From Ruminococcus sp. (GTDB taxonomy: Bacteria > Bacillota > Clostridia > Oscillospirales > Ruminococcaceae), in the NCBI GenBank assembly GCA_024403995.1, contig JAKSQT010000003.1:19629-83628 (forward strand): a stretch of DNA of 64,000 bases, given 5' to 3'. This document shows positions 62,253-64,000 of the stretch, piece by piece. The translations under genes were made by a program, and so were the position numbers. Below the pieces are notes generated by a model, which saw only the letters and a program-made list of their open reading frames with translations, was not told where the DNA came from and did not search any database. Position 1 is the first letter of the stretch; each line of letters begins with the position of its first letter.

Positions 62253-63947
62253 ATGAATATCAATCGTATTACAGCAGCTATTCTTTCATTATGCATTATC
62301 GGCGGAACTATGCCTTATCTTGCTGACAGGGCGGATACGGGAATTACCGTAAGTGCAGATGTGACCAATTTTTATAATTTTGTTATTTGTGATGACCATG
62401 TTGAAGTCGCAAGTGGTACAGATCAGGCAACAGGCAAGATAACCATTCCGGAAATGAAAAATGATCTGCCCGTTACAGTAATAAGAGATGATGCTTTCTA
62501 TGGCTGTGACGAACTCACTGAGGTAGAATTGCCTTCAACAATTAAAACAATAGGCAAAAACGCATTCTTCGGATGCACCAATCTGGTATCGATCGATCTG
62601 AATGACGGACTGGAAACTATTGATGATTATGCTTTCGGCAGCTGTACTCATTTGCCTGAGATAATAATTCCTGATACTGTAACAACTCTGGGCAGGGAAT
62701 CTTTTGCATCATGCGTTTCGGCTACGGATATTGTTATCGGAAACGGAGTCAGCGTTGTCAGCAGGGCTGCATTCAGTTACTGTGAGCTTGCAAGCAGTGT
62801 TCAGATAGGCAGCAAAGTCAAGTCTATCGGCAGTTCTGCATTTAACGGCTGTACTGCACTTCCGACGATAACTATTCCTGACAGCGTTGAAGCTATCGGT
62901 AATTATGCATTTTATGGCTGTTCAGCTCTTGTTAAGGCAAAGCTCGGCAAAAATGTAAAGACTATCGGTGAAGGTACATTTAACAGCTGTTCAACACTGA
63001 AATCAATAGAATTCAGTGATGTACTTGAAGCAATTCCAAAAGAGGCATTTAACAGCTGTTCAAAGCTGGTATCTGTAACAATTCCTGACAGCGTTAAGAC
63101 TATTGATGAGAATGCTTTCACCGGATGTTCAGCTCTTACAGATGTTACATTCGGCAAAAATGTTGCTACTTTAGGCGGTTATGCTTTCAGAAGCTGCAAA
63201 TCACTTACAAATGTTAAGATGAATGAAGGCTTGCTTACTATCGGAGGTCACGCATTTGATTACTGTACTTTACTGCCGTCAATAACAATTCCTGATAGTG
63301 TGGGAACGATAGGATACTATGTATTCAGCGAATGCAGCAGTCTTGCCTCCGCAACACTTGGCAAGGGTGTTTCAACAATTCCGGAAGGTACATTCTATAA
63401 ATGTAATTCACTCAAAGAGATCGATATACCGTCAAATATCAAATCAATTGCAGAAAATGCATTTTATGACTGCGATGCAATGAAAGAAGCCGTTATTCCT
63501 GTAAACGTAAGAAGTGTCGGTAAGAGTGCATACGCTGAATGTTCTTCACTGACATCTGTAACGGTATACAATCCTGATTGCAGTATCTCATCGGAAAAAA
63601 ATACTTTCAGTTCGCCTGACAGAGTAACAGTCAAGTCATACAAGGACTCATTTGCAGAGGGATATGCAAATGATTACGGCTATAAATTCGTGGCTCTTGA
63701 AGGTGAACCGCCAAAGACTACAACAGTCACCACAGCAAAGACTACTGCAAAGACAACGCCGTCAACAGTCATACCTACAACAACTACCACAACAGCAAAT
63801 ACATCAGCCGCAGGAAAGGGCGATGTAAACGATGACGGAAAGATCGATGCAAGAGACGCTTCACTCATTCTTACATTCTATGCGCTTTCTTCAACAGAGG
63901 GCGGCAAGGATATGACATTCGATTCATTCCTTGAATCACGCAAATAA
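62253..63947 (+). CDS. BspA-type leucine-rich repeat protein with an incomplete dockerin
   Basis: 564-residue secreted protein. Signal peptide (about 1-33); about 15 LRR_5 repeats of 23 residues with the pattern IGxxAFxGCxxLxxVxxPxS (about 60-450); a Thr-rich linker (about 490-515); and a C-terminal dockerin segment. Only one calcium loop is clear (GDVNDDGKIDARDASLILTF YALSS); the second is replaced by GGKDMTFDSFLESRK. BspA-type repeats usually bind proteins or glycans. It shares its signal peptide and dockerin style with the two genes upstream. Cohesin binding by a half dockerin is uncertain. GGGAGAA precedes the ATG. Confidence 0.88.
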   Translation: MNINRITAAILSLCIIGGTMPYLADRADTGITVSADVTNFYNFVICDDHVEVASGTDQATGKITIPEMKNDLPVTVIRDDAFYGCDELTEVELPSTIKTIGKNAFFGCTNLVSIDLNDGLETIDDYAFGSCTHLPEIIIPDTVTTLGRESFASCVSATDIVIGNGVSVVSRAAFSYCELASSVQIGSKVKSIGSSAFNGCTALPTITIPDSVEAIGNYAFYGCSALVKAKLGKNVKTIGEGTFNSCSTLKSIEFSDVLEAIPKEAFNSCSKLVSVTIPDSVKTIDENAFTGCSALTDVTFGKNVATLGGYAFRSCKSLTNVKMNEGLLTIGGHAFDYCTLLPSITIPDSVGTIGYYVFSECSSLASATLGKGVSTIPEGTFYKCNSLKEIDIPSNIKSIAENAFYDCDAMKEAVIPVNVRSVGKSAYAECSSLTSVTVYNPDCSISSEKNTFSSPDRVTVKSYKDSFAEGYANDYGYKFVALEGEPPKTTTVTTAKTTAKTTPSTVIPTTTTTTANTSAAGKGDVNDDGKIDARDASLILTFYALSSTEGGKDMTFDSFLESRK

Positions 63948-63952
63948 TATAA

Positions 63953-64000
63953 GGCAACACCGCACAAAGATTGTGCGGCAGAAACGCAGTTAGATTTTTC
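63953..64000. repeat. Palindromic repeat at the window edge
   Basis: CCGCACAA / TTGTGCGG (around 63963-63981) is a perfect 8-bp stem. The stretch AAGGCAACACCGCACAA matches the palindrome at 47.05 kb read on the other strand. It could be a terminator or the left end of a longer element cut by the window. Confidence 0.55.

Overview
The window looks like chromosome from a cellulosome-forming, non-sporulating Ruminococcus, most like R. flavefaciens. The evidence is dockerin modules on at least five secreted proteins, a xylanase with the order CBM22-GH10-CBM22-dockerin-GH43-CBM6, a CE3 esterase with a dockerin, Firmicute-type Shine-Dalgarno sites and a moderate G+C content. Species assignment is inference. 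No tRNA, rRNA, CRISPR array, transposase or phage gene was recognised.

Layout. 1-5.2 kb: end of a membrane protein gene, CE3 esterase-dockerin, then tadA, a CPBP protease and recQ on the minus strand. 5.5-12.8 kb: the 1277-residue xylanase/GH43 protein, an orphan regulator with a degenerate receiver and a Spo0A-type C-terminus, then serC-serA. 12.9-21.4 kb: M50 protease, alcohol dehydrogenase, reductase, three small hypothetical proteins, and a minus-strand galE / PPi-type phosphofructokinase / gpsA group. 21.4-35.7 kb: a sortase-assembled pilus operon with a long AT-rich upstream region, small acidic coiled-coil protein, signal peptidase I, a 2549-residue tip adhesin, major pilin, class C sortase, minor/basal pilin and a second sortase. 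35.7-49.2 kb: a 13-gene minus-strand surface polysaccharide cluster from one strong promoter. 49.6-60.8 kb: housekeeping genes (CwlD-type amidase, PspA, RNase J/CPSF-like hydrolase, rpsF-ssb-rpsR, a Crh-like HPr, mtaB, purL). 61.1-64 kb: three tandem dockerin genes, two of them with no enzymatic module and one with BspA-type leucine-rich repeats.

How the genes work together. Most accessory genes concern the cell surface and plant-fibre attack: dockerin enzymes for hemicellulose, a pilus with a cellulase-like module at its tip, and a polysaccharide coat. The pilus adhesin is the most unusual object. A GH9 cellulase-like domain, a possible carbohydrate-binding module and a Big-like region (about 885 residues in total) appear to sit inside one Cna-B stalk domain. 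The GH9 domain keeps both aspartates of the base motif but has glycine where the family has its catalytic glutamate, and Phe-Phe-Arg where His-His-Arg is usual. It may therefore be a cellulose-binding lectin derived from a cellulase.

The polysaccharide cluster joins two LicD-type transferases, a cytidylyltransferase fused to a Gfo/Idh oxidoreductase, a class V aminotransferase and an opine-dehydrogenase-like protein. That set could build an unusual CDP-activated, amine- or opine-containing substituent. Intergenic regions carry a family of long imperfect hairpins with a shared core and locus-specific but self-complementary arms, two MITE-like elements, and a roughly 13-nt-period GACA repeat array after the pilus operon.
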